Assembly (NCBI RefSeq): GCF_000152825.2
Contig: NC_014414.1
Location: forward strand, 1,054,001 to 1,118,000
Direction: 5' to 3'
Length of the DNA: 64,000 nucleotides
DNA from: Parvularcula bermudensis HTCC2503
Lineage (GTDB): Bacteria > Pseudomonadota > Alphaproteobacteria > Caulobacterales > Parvularculaceae
A program made the translations under genes and the position numbers. This document shows, piece after piece, positions 16,663 through 26,777 of this stretch. Position 1 is the first letter of the stretch, and each line of letters begins with the position of its first letter. The notes beneath the pieces were generated by a model. It was not told the DNA's origin, did not search any database, and saw nothing but the letters and a program-made list of their open reading frames with translations.

Positions 16663-19161
16663 TCAAAAATCGAAATCTGTTGTAATACCGCGCCGCAGCT
16701 GGAGCCTGTGGGTTGCGTAGTCTTGATAATGGGACGTCTTGCCAACGCGCTCACGCAGCTTCAGCACGACTTCCTGATTGTTGTACTTGTCCGCCTCCCG
16801 TGACAGCAAAAGCTTCAATGGAAGCTCACGCTCGCGGGCATTGTTCGAGGTGAAATCAAAGGAAAGCTGATGCTCATCGGAGATGAGCGTATCATCGAGA
16901 GCGTAAATGCCGGCGAGGAGAGAACGCGGCTGAACCTTCTCTGATACGGCTTGGGCTTGATACAGGGTGACAGCAATCTGACCCGACGTGATCTGGCTCT
17001 TGCCCGAAAGGATGATCTGCACTTCCACCTGCGCCAAATCAGCCTCGCGCCGTTTGCCAACCCGAAGGACGGGCACAACGATCTCTTGCAGGCTTGCACC
17101 GCCGTGCACGAAGCGAGCGCCAGCGCCTTGCCGACGCAAGCGGTTCACGGAATTGGAGATGAGCACGTCCATATCACCGGTCAGGCCCAACTGCTCTGCC
17201 GTGAATTTTGTCATACCAGGCGTTTCTTTGAGGCCTCGGCCAATCACAAAGCGGCGGTTACGGACAATGATCTCATCGCCCTGTGGATCAGCGATTGAAT
17301 AGCTCGTCTCATCAAGGGCGCGGTGTTGATACAAAAATCCATGGTCGGCGGTGATCAGGATATTTGAGAAATTCGCCGACGTCAGTTTACGGACCAGTGT
17401 TACGAGATCTTCGATCGCTTTCTGCGCCGCTTCCGGCAGGCGATCCTCCGTCGCAGCCTTATCCCCAATCGCGTCAATATGATTGTGGTAGACGTAGACG
17501 ATATCGTGTTCCCGGAAGAGGTCTTTGCCTTCGTCGGACCGCATGTTCATCATCTCTTCGAAAGAGATGACTTTACTCCGGTCGCCTTCACGCCCCTTCG
17601 CAAGCAACTTCCCGCGCGCAGCAAGACCACTGGTTTCCTCGCCATCGGCAAGCACCAGCGCACCATCGCCTTTGAACGACAGGGACTGATGCGGGAGCAG
17701 TGCCGCCATGCCGAGCTGGGTATAACTGGGCAGTGCACCGATAATCGCGCTCAATTCAGCATCGAACCGGTTGAGCTTTCGAATTTCGCGCAGCGTTTCC
17801 TCAGCAATCTCGTAGCGCAGAGCGTCCGAGATAATGACGACAACTTTCTGGTCCTTGCGCCGGTAGGACGCTGCGTGCTTGCGATAGAAATCCAGCTGAC
17901 GCTCATAGCCAGGAATATCCCACCATTCGAGGCGAGCGACCTGATCCTGCCAGGCATCGTTGATGGCGAGCACGAACGAATTCGCGTAGCGGTTCTCGAC
18001 TGCGTCAAACAGTTCTGAGAGCAGGGATGACTGCCCGCTTCTCTGAAGGTGATAGAGGAACTTACGGTAAAGCTGGTCGAGGCGGTACCAGCTCGCTACG
18101 TAGCGACGAACGCCCTCTACAGGAGAGGTCATGCGCAGATCGGCTTCGGCCAGCGCCTGCTGGAATTCCGTCGCGAAGGAAATCGCCTGATAAATGTCCT
18201 GATACGTCTCATACCAGTGGCTCTGGCGGCGGGCGCGTACCCAGCCGAGCACGTCTGCCGCACTGACGGTCTGGGTTGACATCGCATGGACGAGCGAGCG
18301 GATGATATGCCGGTCAATCTCCTCGAAATGGTCAGCGGTGACGAGGTCGCGGAAATCACGCGCCCGAACATCCTCCTCGATGCGCAAGACATCCTGATAA
18401 CGCGCAGAGAGCGCCGCGAACGCGTCGAGCGAGGTGCGGTTATTCTTCCAGCGAGAAAACAGGAGCGCGGCTTCGGTGTTGAGTTTGCCACCCTCCTGCA
18501 GCGCGCGCGCATAGGCGGACTGAAACAGCGTGATCGCGAAGTCCTCGAAATCCGGTTCATCGCTTTCGTAGCCATAGACCTGCCGGACCTGATCCCAGAA
18601 AAACTTGGTCAGGCCCGACCGCTCAATCAGGCGCACGCCCTCATCCCGCTCATTGGCGAGGTCCCCGAGCAGGCCCTCGATGACCGTGTCGAGGCCGCCC
18701 TCAGCGCCTGCACAGACCGCGAGCAGGCGGAGGCGGAGGCGGATGGGGGTGTCATGTGTATCGGCGATTTTCTTCAGCGACTCGACGCGGGACTTGGCGC
18801 GGAAGAATTCGAGATGCTCGCGCACCACGCTTTCAAACTTTGGCGGCAGGCCAAGCTCGGCGAGCCAGATCGCGGCCTGATCGGCTTTGAACACGGCCGT
18901 TGCGAGCTGCACATCGAGCAGCCAGTTCTCTGAATGCGGTGGCTCAGGGCCGTCCTTATAGAGAAGGAACCGGGTCTTCGGCTCCTGCCGCAGCATGCGA
19001 TACTTCAGGCCGAACTCATTTTTCGCGATCTCGACCTTCTCAACGCCGTCCAGCGCGAATGCGTCAAAGGCCTCGCGCATGTCCCGGTCCCGGTCATACC
19101 AGAAGACGATACGCTCGGTCTCGAACAGGCGCGCAAGGCTGGCGTGGAGGCGATCATGCAT
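16663..19161 (-). CDS. pglZ: BREX-1 alkaline-phosphatase-like protein PglZ
   Basis: This 832-residue PglZ is the hallmark protein of BREX. The alkaline-phosphatase-superfamily core has metal-ligand motifs VVVIISDALRYEIAEE (about residue 440) and ITADHGFLYQHRALDE (about 610). The N-terminal ~400 residues are helical, starting LHASLARLFETERIVFWYDRD, which is typical of BREX type A PglZ. It likely interacts with PglX and nucleic acid, and its exact reaction is unresolved. The ATG shares one base with the pglX stop codon (TGATG), indicating coupled translation. Confidence 0.95.
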   Translation of the reverse strand: MHDRLHASLARLFETERIVFWYDRDRDMREAFDAFALDGVEKVEIAKNEFGLKYRMLRQEPKTRFLLYKDGPEPPHSENWLLDVQLATAVFKADQAAIWLAELGLPPKFESVVREHLEFFRAKSRVESLKKIADTHDTPIRLRLRLLAVCAGAEGGLDTVIEGLLGDLANERDEGVRLIERSGLTKFFWDQVRQVYGYESDEPDFEDFAITLFQSAYARALQEGGKLNTEAALLFSRWKNNRTSLDAFAALSARYQDVLRIEEDVRARDFRDLVTADHFEEIDRHIIRSLVHAMSTQTVSAADVLGWVRARRQSHWYETYQDIYQAISFATEFQQALAEADLRMTSPVEGVRRYVASWYRLDQLYRKFLYHLQRSGQSSLLSELFDAVENRYANSFVLAINDAWQDQVARLEWWDIPGYERQLDFYRKHAASYRRKDQKVVVIISDALRYEIAEETLREIRKLNRFDAELSAIIGALPSYTQLGMAALLPHQSLSFKGDGALVLADGEETSGLAARGKLLAKGREGDRSKVISFEEMMNMRSDEGKDLFREHDIVYVYHNHIDAIGDKAATEDRLPEAAQKAIEDLVTLVRKLTSANFSNILITADHGFLYQHRALDETSYSIADPQGDEIIVRNRRFVIGRGLKETPGMTKFTAEQLGLTGDMDVLISNSVNRLRRQGAGARFVHGGASLQEIVVPVLRVGKRREADLAQVEVQIILSGKSQITSGQIAVTLYQAQAVSEKVQPRSLLAGIYALDDTLISDEHQLSFDFTSNNARERELPLKLLLSREADKYNNQEVVLKLRERVGKTSHYQDYATHRLQLRRGITTDFDF

Positions 19162-22100
19162 CAGCTGAGCCCCGTCACTTTTTTCAGAGCACTGCCGAAT
19201 TTCGGATAGTTCGCCTTCACGCCGTCATCGAGGTCGATCTCGATCTTTTGCTGCGCCAGCGGGAAGATGACATCGCGCTCCCAGTCACTCAGCTCGGTGA
19301 TCTGCGCCGCCACCTTCGCCGCGTCTTTCTGCGCTTTTGTGCGTTCGCCCTGAGTCGCGTCCGGATCATCGGAAAGCTGTTCGAGGCGTTTACGCTCCCC
19401 TTCCAGCTTGATGATGAAGGCGCGCAGATAGTCATTGAGCAGAATGGAGACCGTGTCGGCGCGGTAGCGGTGCATGTAGATCAGCGCGTTAAACGTCCCC
19501 TTGGGGCTGGAGAACATCCAGTAGATCGGGCGCTTCTTATACCGTTTCACGTGGTCGGCATAGAAATCCTTGGTGAAATACTTGCGGATGTCCTTGCCGA
19601 GCGCCTCCTCGATATAGCGAAGGTTCTCGCGGAAATGCGCCTCGCCGAAGGTCACGCGCAGGAACAGGCGGAAGCGTTCGGTGATGTCGTCGGAGAACCA
19701 GTCACCGTCCAGCACGGGGATGACGTTGTCTTCGTCCGGCATGAAGCTGGGGTCTGGGATGCGGGCGAGGTAGTCCTCCAGCCGCTCGCCCTGATTGGCG
19801 AGGATCAGGCCCGGCGCGTCGAGGCTGTAGCGGCCGAACATGCAGCCCACGGCATAGCTGAGGAACTCGGCCATGGTGTCGGCGCGCAGGCGGATTTCGC
19901 GGTCTTCCTCGGTGCCCTTCACGCCATAGCGATAGGCGGGGTTGCAGGTGAGGGTGATCTCCTCGATTGGGACCTCGGGGGTCAGTTCATCCTGCAAACC
20001 ATAGGCATCGATGAAGATGCGGTTGTTCTCTTCCTCGAGGGCCTGCATCTCGTCCGTCATCGACTGCCAGTGGGTGCGCAGTGTGGCATAGCTGTCCGCC
20101 AGCGACTCGCCACGATGCTCGGGTGAGAGCAGCGGGAGCGTGGTGAAATCCCAGGAGGTTTCGTAGGCGTCCCAGTCGGATTTCACCCAATCTGCCAATT
20201 GATCTGCAGTTTGAGAAACACTGGGGCCAAAATCTGACACAAGGGGTAGGTTTAGGACGTGCCCAAGCTTAAAATCCATCGTAGGAGCGAGCATTTTAAG
20301 AAGGTGATCCGCGACACGGCTATTCAGAAACGCTGTAAGGTCAGCAGTTGTGGATGTTCCTGTCGGGAAGCCCATTGGCCCCTTTGCATCGAACATAAAT
20401 CCTTCAGGGACATGTCTTACGGAGAAACTACCACTCGACATCCCCGACCAAGTGAACCCTCCGCGAAAACCATAGTCACCATTGTAATTGTGTGACCGAA
20501 TTCGCCCAGTCTTAGGATCAGCAAACTTCCTAAGTTCCTGTCCATCATCATACCAATTTACGAAGTGCTCAAAGTTTCCGGACCAACGCCGATACTCCCC
20601 GCCTTTCACATACGGGAACCAACGATAATCTGTGGCAGAAGCCTCTTCCGTCGAGGTGATCCCTATACCTGCTTTGCCAAAAGATACTTCGTGCCATTCA
20701 CGAAGGAAAAGATCATTGCTACCTGTTGTTAAGCCTTCTCTGGTTTCAGAAAACTCGGAGACCGCGGGGGTTTCTGTAAAGAGTGCTTTTACCTGACCAG
20801 AGCACCAATACACGACGGGAGTTCCCGGTAGACTTTCAAAATCTGCCGTTGTGGTAGCTGAGGTCCTTTCATTCTCCATTGGAAATGAATTCGGAACACC
20901 TCTCTCGTCGCATTCATAGTAGCGTATGCACTGGTAGTTCCCGGGATAATTCTCTTTCCGGGATTTCTCTGCAACAAACGCAGTGGTCCCGAAATTGATT
21001 CCCATGCTGGTTCCACCTTTGCCAAGGTAAGGCATGTGAACCATCGATTGGATCGCTGATCGATCGAAAAAGCTGGTTCTAAATTTCTCATACCGTGAGA
21101 TAAACATCCAGCTTTCCATTGTAACCAACGCGCTGAATGCCTTTCCCATGTTGAGTGCTTGGCACCGCTCAATGAAGGCGGCAAACAGATCGTACTTCGA
21201 GTTTGAATATTCAGCCTTTAGCATTTCACTAAGGACGTCATTCATGCCTTTCCCGCCCATATACGGCGGGTTTGCCACGACCACATGATACTTCGGCGAC
21301 AGCGCCTCGGCCATGCGCAGCACGGCGATAACGCGCTCTTGCACCTCTTTCAGCAGCAGGTCGCCGCCAAAATCCCACGCCTCGACCACCCGCAGGGTCT
21401 CTGCCGGGTCGCGCAGTTTCGGCACGATCAGCGAGCCGAAGTTTTTGGCCTGCTCGAACTGCAACAGCGTCTCGCGCAACTCATCGGTGAACAGATCCTT
21501 GCCCACTACGGCGGCCACGTCCTGCATCTCGGCCTCGGTAAAGGCCACGTCCTGCAACACGCAGATGTCGGGCTTTGCCTCCATTCGCAGAAACCGCCGC
21601 CGCCCCAGCTTTCCCGCCGCCTTCATCGCCAGCGCAAAGGCCGCCAGTGCCCCCGCGCGGTCGTCGATCTCCACCCCGGTCAGGTTGTGCCTCAGGATCA
21701 GCGCGGGGATCTCGGTCGCGTCATATCCTTGTTCCTCGTAGATGGCGTAGAGCAGGTCAAAGGCATAGGTCAGCATGTGCCCCGAGCCTGCGGCGGGATC
21801 GCAGATGCGGATCTCTTCCGGTTTGGTGATTTTCAGGAAGTCCGTCTCGGGCTCTTCGGGGGCGATGTAATAGTCCATCTTGGCCGCCAGCCCGCTGTGC
21901 GGATTGTTCAGCAGCCAGAGCCGTCCCAGAGAGTTCTCGACCAGATAGCGGACGATCCAGTGCGGGGTGAAGAGCTGCGTCGCGGCCGGGATGTTCTCAG
22001 CCGTGATCTTCTGGTTCTTTTTGAGGCCCGCGAAGACCTGATCCTTCTTCTCCGAGATGTAGAACTGGTAAAGCCAGCCGATGATCTCGACGTCCCTACA

Positions 22101-22658
22101 GGCGTCCTCGGTCATGACTTTGCGCAGTTCAGCAAGGATCGAGGATTGCGACAGCAGATCCTCGGGCATCAGCAGTTCGGTGTAGTCGTCGATCTTCTCG
22201 AACAGGAACGGCATGTGCTTGTGCCAGCCGTTGCAGGCGTGGACGAGCAGGAGGCGGTAGGCCTCGCCCTGCGGATCGTTCGACGGCGTGCGCCCATCGA
22301 GGAGGGTTTGGATTGTGGCAGGCGCGCCGTCCGGCAGGTTACCCGCCATCGCCTCTGAAAGAAGCTCAGGCCGCGTCTGTCCCTCCGCCGGAGAGACGAC
22401 ACGCACCTGATTGTATCCGTTCACGTCCATGAAGCGCAGCGCGGTGAAGCGGTTGAACCAGGTATAAGCCACCTGTTCGATGATCTGGCGTTTCGAGGTG
22501 CGTTTGATCGCCGCCTCAAGCTCCTGCACGGCTTTCGGGGCCTCACGTCGCGCCGCACTTGCCGGATCGAGGACGAGGTCCAGTTTCGCGGTGACCTGAT
22601 CGATCAGAAGGGTCCGCGCTGCCGGGGCGAATTTCTTGAGGGCGTTTGTCTCCATCAC
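19161..22658 (-). CDS. pglX: BREX-1 adenine-specific methyltransferase PglX
   Basis: This 1165-residue N6-adenine methyltransferase marks host DNA as self and contributes to exclusion of unmodified phage DNA. The SAM-binding region includes ICDPAAGSGHMLTYAFDLL (about residue 285), and the catalytic tetrad is NPPY (about 463) in VVANPPYMGGKG. Residues ~470-815 form the target-recognition part. Its DNA (about 20200-21255) is visibly more AT-rich than the GC-rich flanks. The C-terminal part ends with helical segments (LIYMHRYRADTVSILLNDYL and LSDWERDVIFPLAQQKIE). It overlaps brxC by four bases upstream and pglZ by one base downstream. Confidence 0.96.
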   Translation of the reverse strand: MMETNALKKFAPAARTLLIDQVTAKLDLVLDPASAARREAPKAVQELEAAIKRTSKRQIIEQVAYTWFNRFTALRFMDVNGYNQVRVVSPAEGQTRPELLSEAMAGNLPDGAPATIQTLLDGRTPSNDPQGEAYRLLLVHACNGWHKHMPFLFEKIDDYTELLMPEDLLSQSSILAELRKVMTEDACRDVEIIGWLYQFYISEKKDQVFAGLKKNQKITAENIPAATQLFTPHWIVRYLVENSLGRLWLLNNPHSGLAAKMDYYIAPEEPETDFLKITKPEEIRICDPAAGSGHMLTYAFDLLYAIYEEQGYDATEIPALILRHNLTGVEIDDRAGALAAFALAMKAAGKLGRRRFLRMEAKPDICVLQDVAFTEAEMQDVAAVVGKDLFTDELRETLLQFEQAKNFGSLIVPKLRDPAETLRVVEAWDFGGDLLLKEVQERVIAVLRMAEALSPKYHVVVANPPYMGGKGMNDVLSEMLKAEYSNSKYDLFAAFIERCQALNMGKAFSALVTMESWMFISRYEKFRTSFFDRSAIQSMVHMPYLGKGGTSMGINFGTTAFVAEKSRKENYPGNYQCIRYYECDERGVPNSFPMENERTSATTTADFESLPGTPVVYWCSGQVKALFTETPAVSEFSETREGLTTGSNDLFLREWHEVSFGKAGIGITSTEEASATDYRWFPYVKGGEYRRWSGNFEHFVNWYDDGQELRKFADPKTGRIRSHNYNGDYGFRGGFTWSGMSSGSFSVRHVPEGFMFDAKGPMGFPTGTSTTADLTAFLNSRVADHLLKMLAPTMDFKLGHVLNLPLVSDFGPSVSQTADQLADWVKSDWDAYETSWDFTTLPLLSPEHRGESLADSYATLRTHWQSMTDEMQALEEENNRIFIDAYGLQDELTPEVPIEEITLTCNPAYRYGVKGTEEDREIRLRADTMAEFLSYAVGCMFGRYSLDAPGLILANQGERLEDYLARIPDPSFMPDEDNVIPVLDGDWFSDDITERFRLFLRVTFGEAHFRENLRYIEEALGKDIRKYFTKDFYADHVKRYKKRPIYWMFSSPKGTFNALIYMHRYRADTVSILLNDYLRAFIIKLEGERKRLEQLSDDPDATQGERTKAQKDAAKVAAQITELSDWERDVIFPLAQQKIEIDLDDGVKANYPKFGSALKKVTGLS

Positions 22659-25600
22659 ACGATCACCTTCTTGCCCGAACGGATTTCGGCCAGCAGGCGT
22701 TCGCGCATCGTGTCGATATAGGCATCGACGTCGCTCTCATCGGTGAGATAGGGCTTGGCGAAAGTGATCTTCACCTGTGTGACGTCGATCATTGGATTGG
22801 CATTGCTGTTTGGGCCCTCCCAGTCGGTCGCCGGTTTCTCACCCATCCCCTTCGGCGCGCGCATGCGGTCGATTTCGGACAGCAGCTCCGGCAGGAGCGT
22901 TTTGCGCACGCTCGCGCCAAGATCACGCAGCACCGGGATGAGCGGCGTGTTGTCGATCCGCGCTGCCATCCGCTCTATCCGGGCGCTGATGGTTTGGCGC
23001 TGTCCATCCGACAGGCTGGCATAGTCCTCCAGCGCTTCAATTTTCGACCGGCAATCCTCAATGGCTGCGCTTGCGCTTTTGCGCTCGTCGAGGCGTTGCA
23101 GCTCAACGGCTTCCTTCAGCTGGTAGAGGTCCGTTTTCAGGCTCTGGATCGCGGCGCCTTTGTAGCAGTCCGGCGCGTCGAGAACCTCACGGATTTCGGT
23201 GACGCTCGCCGGGTCGGCATAGCCAAGATTGCCCTCCTGATCTCGCAAGAAGGCGCGGGCCTCGTCATAGATGTCCTTCTGCGCCCCGGACATGAAGCTG
23301 CGAACCTTGTCGAGGATGTCTTCCTTGGCGTTGAGGAGGTCGTCTTCCTGTTTGGCCGGTTCGGTTACGTACCAGCCCGCAGGCTTGTCCCGCATGGCGT
23401 CGACTTTGGCTGCGAGTGGCGTCAGCGCGGTGAGGAACGGATAGTCGTGCTGCCGGTTGATGAGCCGATCAAGTTCATTCGAAAGTTCGCGAACGGCCTC
23501 GGCCCATTCCGCGCCCAGTCGCCTCGCGTCCGCGCCCTCAGCCGGCTTTCCAAACAGCTCCCGGTAGAGGTCTTTCGCTTGGCGCAGTTGGGCAGCGGTA
23601 TACTCAGCCTGTGGCGTCAGAAGGATGTTCGCCAGCATGTGTGAATTGCGCAGAGCCTTGGCGAGGTCATCGCGCTCCAGCACCGTGCCGTCCGACCGGG
23701 CCTCGATCTTGCCTTTCCCGGACAGACCCGCCGCCAGACACAGCGTCGCCGTTGCTGGCCAGCCATAGGGTTTCTCGGCGAACCTTTCGACGAGATATTT
23801 GACAGAGACTTTGATCCCGTTGCGCGCCTGGGATTGAACATAGTTGAGGACTTCGAGTTCGGCCTCGGACATGCCGCCGCCATCGTCATCACCCAAGAGC
23901 GCACTGTCAGGGCTGGCCGCTTTGGCGATATCCGCCTCAGTGTAGGAGACCCCGCGCAGCATGGGCAGGTTCACGTAGACCTTGTCCACCAGGGTCTGGA
24001 ACGCTTTGACCACCCGCTCTTGCGCATCCTCACCGCCAACATCGATCTCGTCGCCGCGAACAAAGAACCGCGCATCTGAGAAGTGCTTTCGCAAGCGCAG
24101 CTCAAGGTCTCTCAGTCTGCGTGCATTTTGCTCGCCCTTTTCCGCGATGATCCGATCCCGGCTTGGCTGTGACGTTCCGCCCCGCGCCTGGCGAATGAAT
24201 TTGTCGGTCTGCTTGTAAAGCGTCAGGTCGCGGATAAACCGGACATCCGGTTTGAGAAGGACGGACAACTCTTCGCGGCTGAGGCTTCGCATCCTGACAG
24301 CCTCTGGCGACTCGATATCATCACCGAAGGGGGAGACGATATTGATTGAGAGTTCGTACTCTCGACCGAGAAGATGATCGTCGAGTTTTCGGCTGAAAGA
24401 GTACTCATTGTTTGTTGCAAGATGGCGGATCTTGCGGTGCTTGATAACACCGTCGAATGCGAGCGTTTCCAATTCTTTGGTGAGCTCGGTCGGGTCGACG
24501 TCCAGTGATTTGATTTCGGCTTCTACATCTTTTTCCTCGTTCGTGAGAAACTCGTAGAGTTCACCGTTTCGTTGAATGAGCGTGTTGCGTTCTAGAAGGG
24601 CCAGAGCCTCCTCGACCTTGCGGCGCAATTCGGTCTGATCGGCCTCAAACTCGGGCAACATCAGAATACTGACGTTGCGAACGGTCGGCTTGAACTCCTT
24701 GACGTATTTCACGAGAAACAGCGCCTTGAGAACGCGCACCGCGAACGGATCATCCAGATTGCGTTCCGCTATCTGGATGGATTGCTGAACGGCTGATTTG
24801 AGAGCAGTCCGAATCCCCTCGAACATCAGATCGAAGGTTGCGAGATCGCCAAGCTCATGCTTCGCGAGCGACTTGGCCACCTCTTGAAAAACGCCGAGCA
24901 TCGAGCGCTCGCCTACGGAACTGTGCTTGCCCTCGAAGGCGTTGTGTTGGGAAAGCCCTGTAATCGCGCGCTGAAACAGGTCGTACTGATATGATGGAAA
25001 AGGATAGCTCGCGATGAAATGTTCCCGGCCTGAAAAAGGTTTGAACCGAAACGATCCATCGGAAAACTCAAATAGCGTTTTGAGATTGTTTTCTTCACGG
25101 GCAAACAGGGTCCCAAGGCGCACTTGCGCATCCTCCGACTTCGCAAGCAGGCGGCGTTGGATAACTTCAGCTACGTCCGCCGAGTTGAGCGGCATGCGGT
25201 TTCGGAACCGCGCCTGAATTTTCGAGAAGTCGTGCTCCTGCTGCACGCTCATGTCGCCAACGACTTCCGTAATCGCCTGCTGGGCGGTGACAATGATCCA
25301 GGCTTGCCCCTTGCACTTCGTGTTCAGACTTTCAGCGATCGTTTGGAGGTTTGTCATCAGCTTGACGTTGTCGGCGATATACTGGCCGACTTCGTCAACA
25401 AAGAAGTTCAATCGGAAGCCTGGCCCCTGCTTGTCGATCCAGGTTTTGACTGAATTGGCGAAGTCCTCGATCGAGACACGAGTATCCTTCCGGTACTGAG
25501 ACAATATATCTTTTGCAGCCTCAGCGCTTCCGCCGGTCGCATCAGCAAATGCAACAGCGATATTTGGAGCTTCGAGGAGTGCTTGCTCGCGCCCGCGCTC

Positions 25601-26170
25601 CCAGGAACGGCCGCTATGTTTCTCAAACGCTGATTTGAAGGCGTCGAACACTCCGCGACTATCGAGGTCGCGTTCAAACTGAGCGATATGCGGTTGCTTG
25701 CCATAATAGCCGCACATTTCGTCGAAAACTTTCTGGAATACCGACAGGAGCGCGTCGACGTCCGCCTTTGAGATGACGTCAGCTTTCTGATCGATATTGA
25801 ACAAGATGGATCGCGAGGGGATCGATACCGCTTTCCTGAGCGCGCCAGCGAGCATGGGGTCTTCGCGCAGTTGCTCGACGAAGATGTCGAAAGCGGGGAT
25901 GTTCTCGACCACCCGGTTTTCGAGAAGCAGCGCCAGCATCTTCAGTAGATGCGATTTGCCCGAGCCGAAAAAGCCAGAGATCCAAACGCCATTAGCCGTA
26001 TCATAATTGTTGTAGGCATCGAGGAAGTGACCGACGCGCTGGGCTATTTCACCCGTGATCACATATTCTTCGAGTTCGGTCCGCAGACTCGCCTCATCAT
26101 CTGCTTTGATGACGCCATCAATGGGCCGGTCGACCGGCTTCAGGAAAATGTCTCGTAGCATGACGGCCAT
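22655..26170 (-). CDS. brxC: BREX protein BrxC, large P-loop ATPase
   Basis: This 1171-residue ATPase resembles ORC/Cdc6-type AAA+ proteins. Walker A is FFGSGKSHLLKML (about residue 66). The VDEVGQYI segment (about residue 265) is the likely Walker B. The frame then runs through helical regions (LRKVEEALALLERNTLIQR) to a C-terminal coiled region with VTQVKITFAKPYL near the end. BrxC is essential for BREX defence and methylation in characterised type 1 systems. It starts four bases after brxB and overlaps pglX by four bases, so it is in the middle of the operon. No frameshift or truncation is visible. Confidence 0.95.
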   Translation of the reverse strand: MAVMLRDIFLKPVDRPIDGVIKADDEASLRTELEEYVITGEIAQRVGHFLDAYNNYDTANGVWISGFFGSGKSHLLKMLALLLENRVVENIPAFDIFVEQLREDPMLAGALRKAVSIPSRSILFNIDQKADVISKADVDALLSVFQKVFDEMCGYYGKQPHIAQFERDLDSRGVFDAFKSAFEKHSGRSWERGREQALLEAPNIAVAFADATGGSAEAAKDILSQYRKDTRVSIEDFANSVKTWIDKQGPGFRLNFFVDEVGQYIADNVKLMTNLQTIAESLNTKCKGQAWIIVTAQQAITEVVGDMSVQQEHDFSKIQARFRNRMPLNSADVAEVIQRRLLAKSEDAQVRLGTLFAREENNLKTLFEFSDGSFRFKPFSGREHFIASYPFPSYQYDLFQRAITGLSQHNAFEGKHSSVGERSMLGVFQEVAKSLAKHELGDLATFDLMFEGIRTALKSAVQQSIQIAERNLDDPFAVRVLKALFLVKYVKEFKPTVRNVSILMLPEFEADQTELRRKVEEALALLERNTLIQRNGELYEFLTNEEKDVEAEIKSLDVDPTELTKELETLAFDGVIKHRKIRHLATNNEYSFSRKLDDHLLGREYELSINIVSPFGDDIESPEAVRMRSLSREELSVLLKPDVRFIRDLTLYKQTDKFIRQARGGTSQPSRDRIIAEKGEQNARRLRDLELRLRKHFSDARFFVRGDEIDVGGEDAQERVVKAFQTLVDKVYVNLPMLRGVSYTEADIAKAASPDSALLGDDDGGGMSEAELEVLNYVQSQARNGIKVSVKYLVERFAEKPYGWPATATLCLAAGLSGKGKIEARSDGTVLERDDLAKALRNSHMLANILLTPQAEYTAAQLRQAKDLYRELFGKPAEGADARRLGAEWAEAVRELSNELDRLINRQHDYPFLTALTPLAAKVDAMRDKPAGWYVTEPAKQEDDLLNAKEDILDKVRSFMSGAQKDIYDEARAFLRDQEGNLGYADPASVTEIREVLDAPDCYKGAAIQSLKTDLYQLKEAVELQRLDERKSASAAIEDCRSKIEALEDYASLSDGQRQTISARIERMAARIDNTPLIPVLRDLGASVRKTLLPELLSEIDRMRAPKGMGEKPATDWEGPNSNANPMIDVTQVKITFAKPYLTDESDVDAYIDTMRERLLAEIRSGKKVIV

Positions 26171-26174
26171 CGGC

Positions 26175-26777
26175 TCAGACCTCGTAGTTCATAATGTTGA
26201 AGGCTCGATAATATTTATCGTCGTGGAGCAGGCCGAATAGATCCAGCGATGCGCCCGTTGCCAATCCATGTGTATATTCTCCAGGAAAGAACATAACGGT
26301 TGGCTTGTCTTTGGCTGTGCTTTGCAGATTGTTGAGCACGTTATGCGATCGGATGTAGGGATAGACCTCGCCAACACCGGAAATAAAAATGACGTCGTGC
26401 GCTTGAGAGGCGATCGCTTCACCAATTCGAGGGATCAAGTGCGCCTGCGGATCAAGCACGCCCTGGAGGAGCTCTCGGAGCTCATCCTTTTCCGCGTTCG
26501 ATTCAATCGCAAGGACTTCTTCCAGGACACGTCTTTCGGCAAGGATCTCTAGCGACAGATCGTAAAGGCTTAGATCCAGTACCCGGACTCCTGCGTGAAT
26601 TACACGTTTGGCGAGGCCCTCGCGGTCACGATGCATCGTTAGCCCTTCCCGAGCAGGATATGGGCAAATGAAGAATGGCACCTCATTTCCGAGGCCCTGC
26701 TTGGACAAAAACCGTTCGCTGGTCACCACACTGAAGAGGTGATCGATGCGCTCTTTCTGGTTCATCTTGGCTGTCAT
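26175..26777 (-). CDS. brxB: BREX protein BrxB (DUF1788)
   Basis: This 200-residue DUF1788 protein is a small conserved BREX component of unknown biochemical activity. Markers are FICPYPAREGLT, LIPRIGEAIASQAHDVIFISGVGEVYPYIRSHN written in pieces across residues ~130-160, and VMFFPGEYTH near 170. The last of these is a family-typical strand-turn. Its ATG overlaps the brxA stop (ATGA, 26774-26777), and brxC follows after a four-base gap, so translation of A, B and C is probably coupled. Confidence 0.95.
   Translation of the reverse strand: MTAKMNQKERIDHLFSVVTSERFLSKQGLGNEVPFFICPYPAREGLTMHRDREGLAKRVIHAGVRVLDLSLYDLSLEILAERRVLEEVLAIESNAEKDELRELLQGVLDPQAHLIPRIGEAIASQAHDVIFISGVGEVYPYIRSHNVLNNLQSTAKDKPTVMFFPGEYTHGLATGASLDLFGLLHDDKYYRAFNIMNYEV

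Noticed and set aside
18900-20126. 408-codon plus-strand frame opposite pglZ/pglX
   Set aside because: It is antisense to two firmly identified BREX genes and has no ribosome site or domain.
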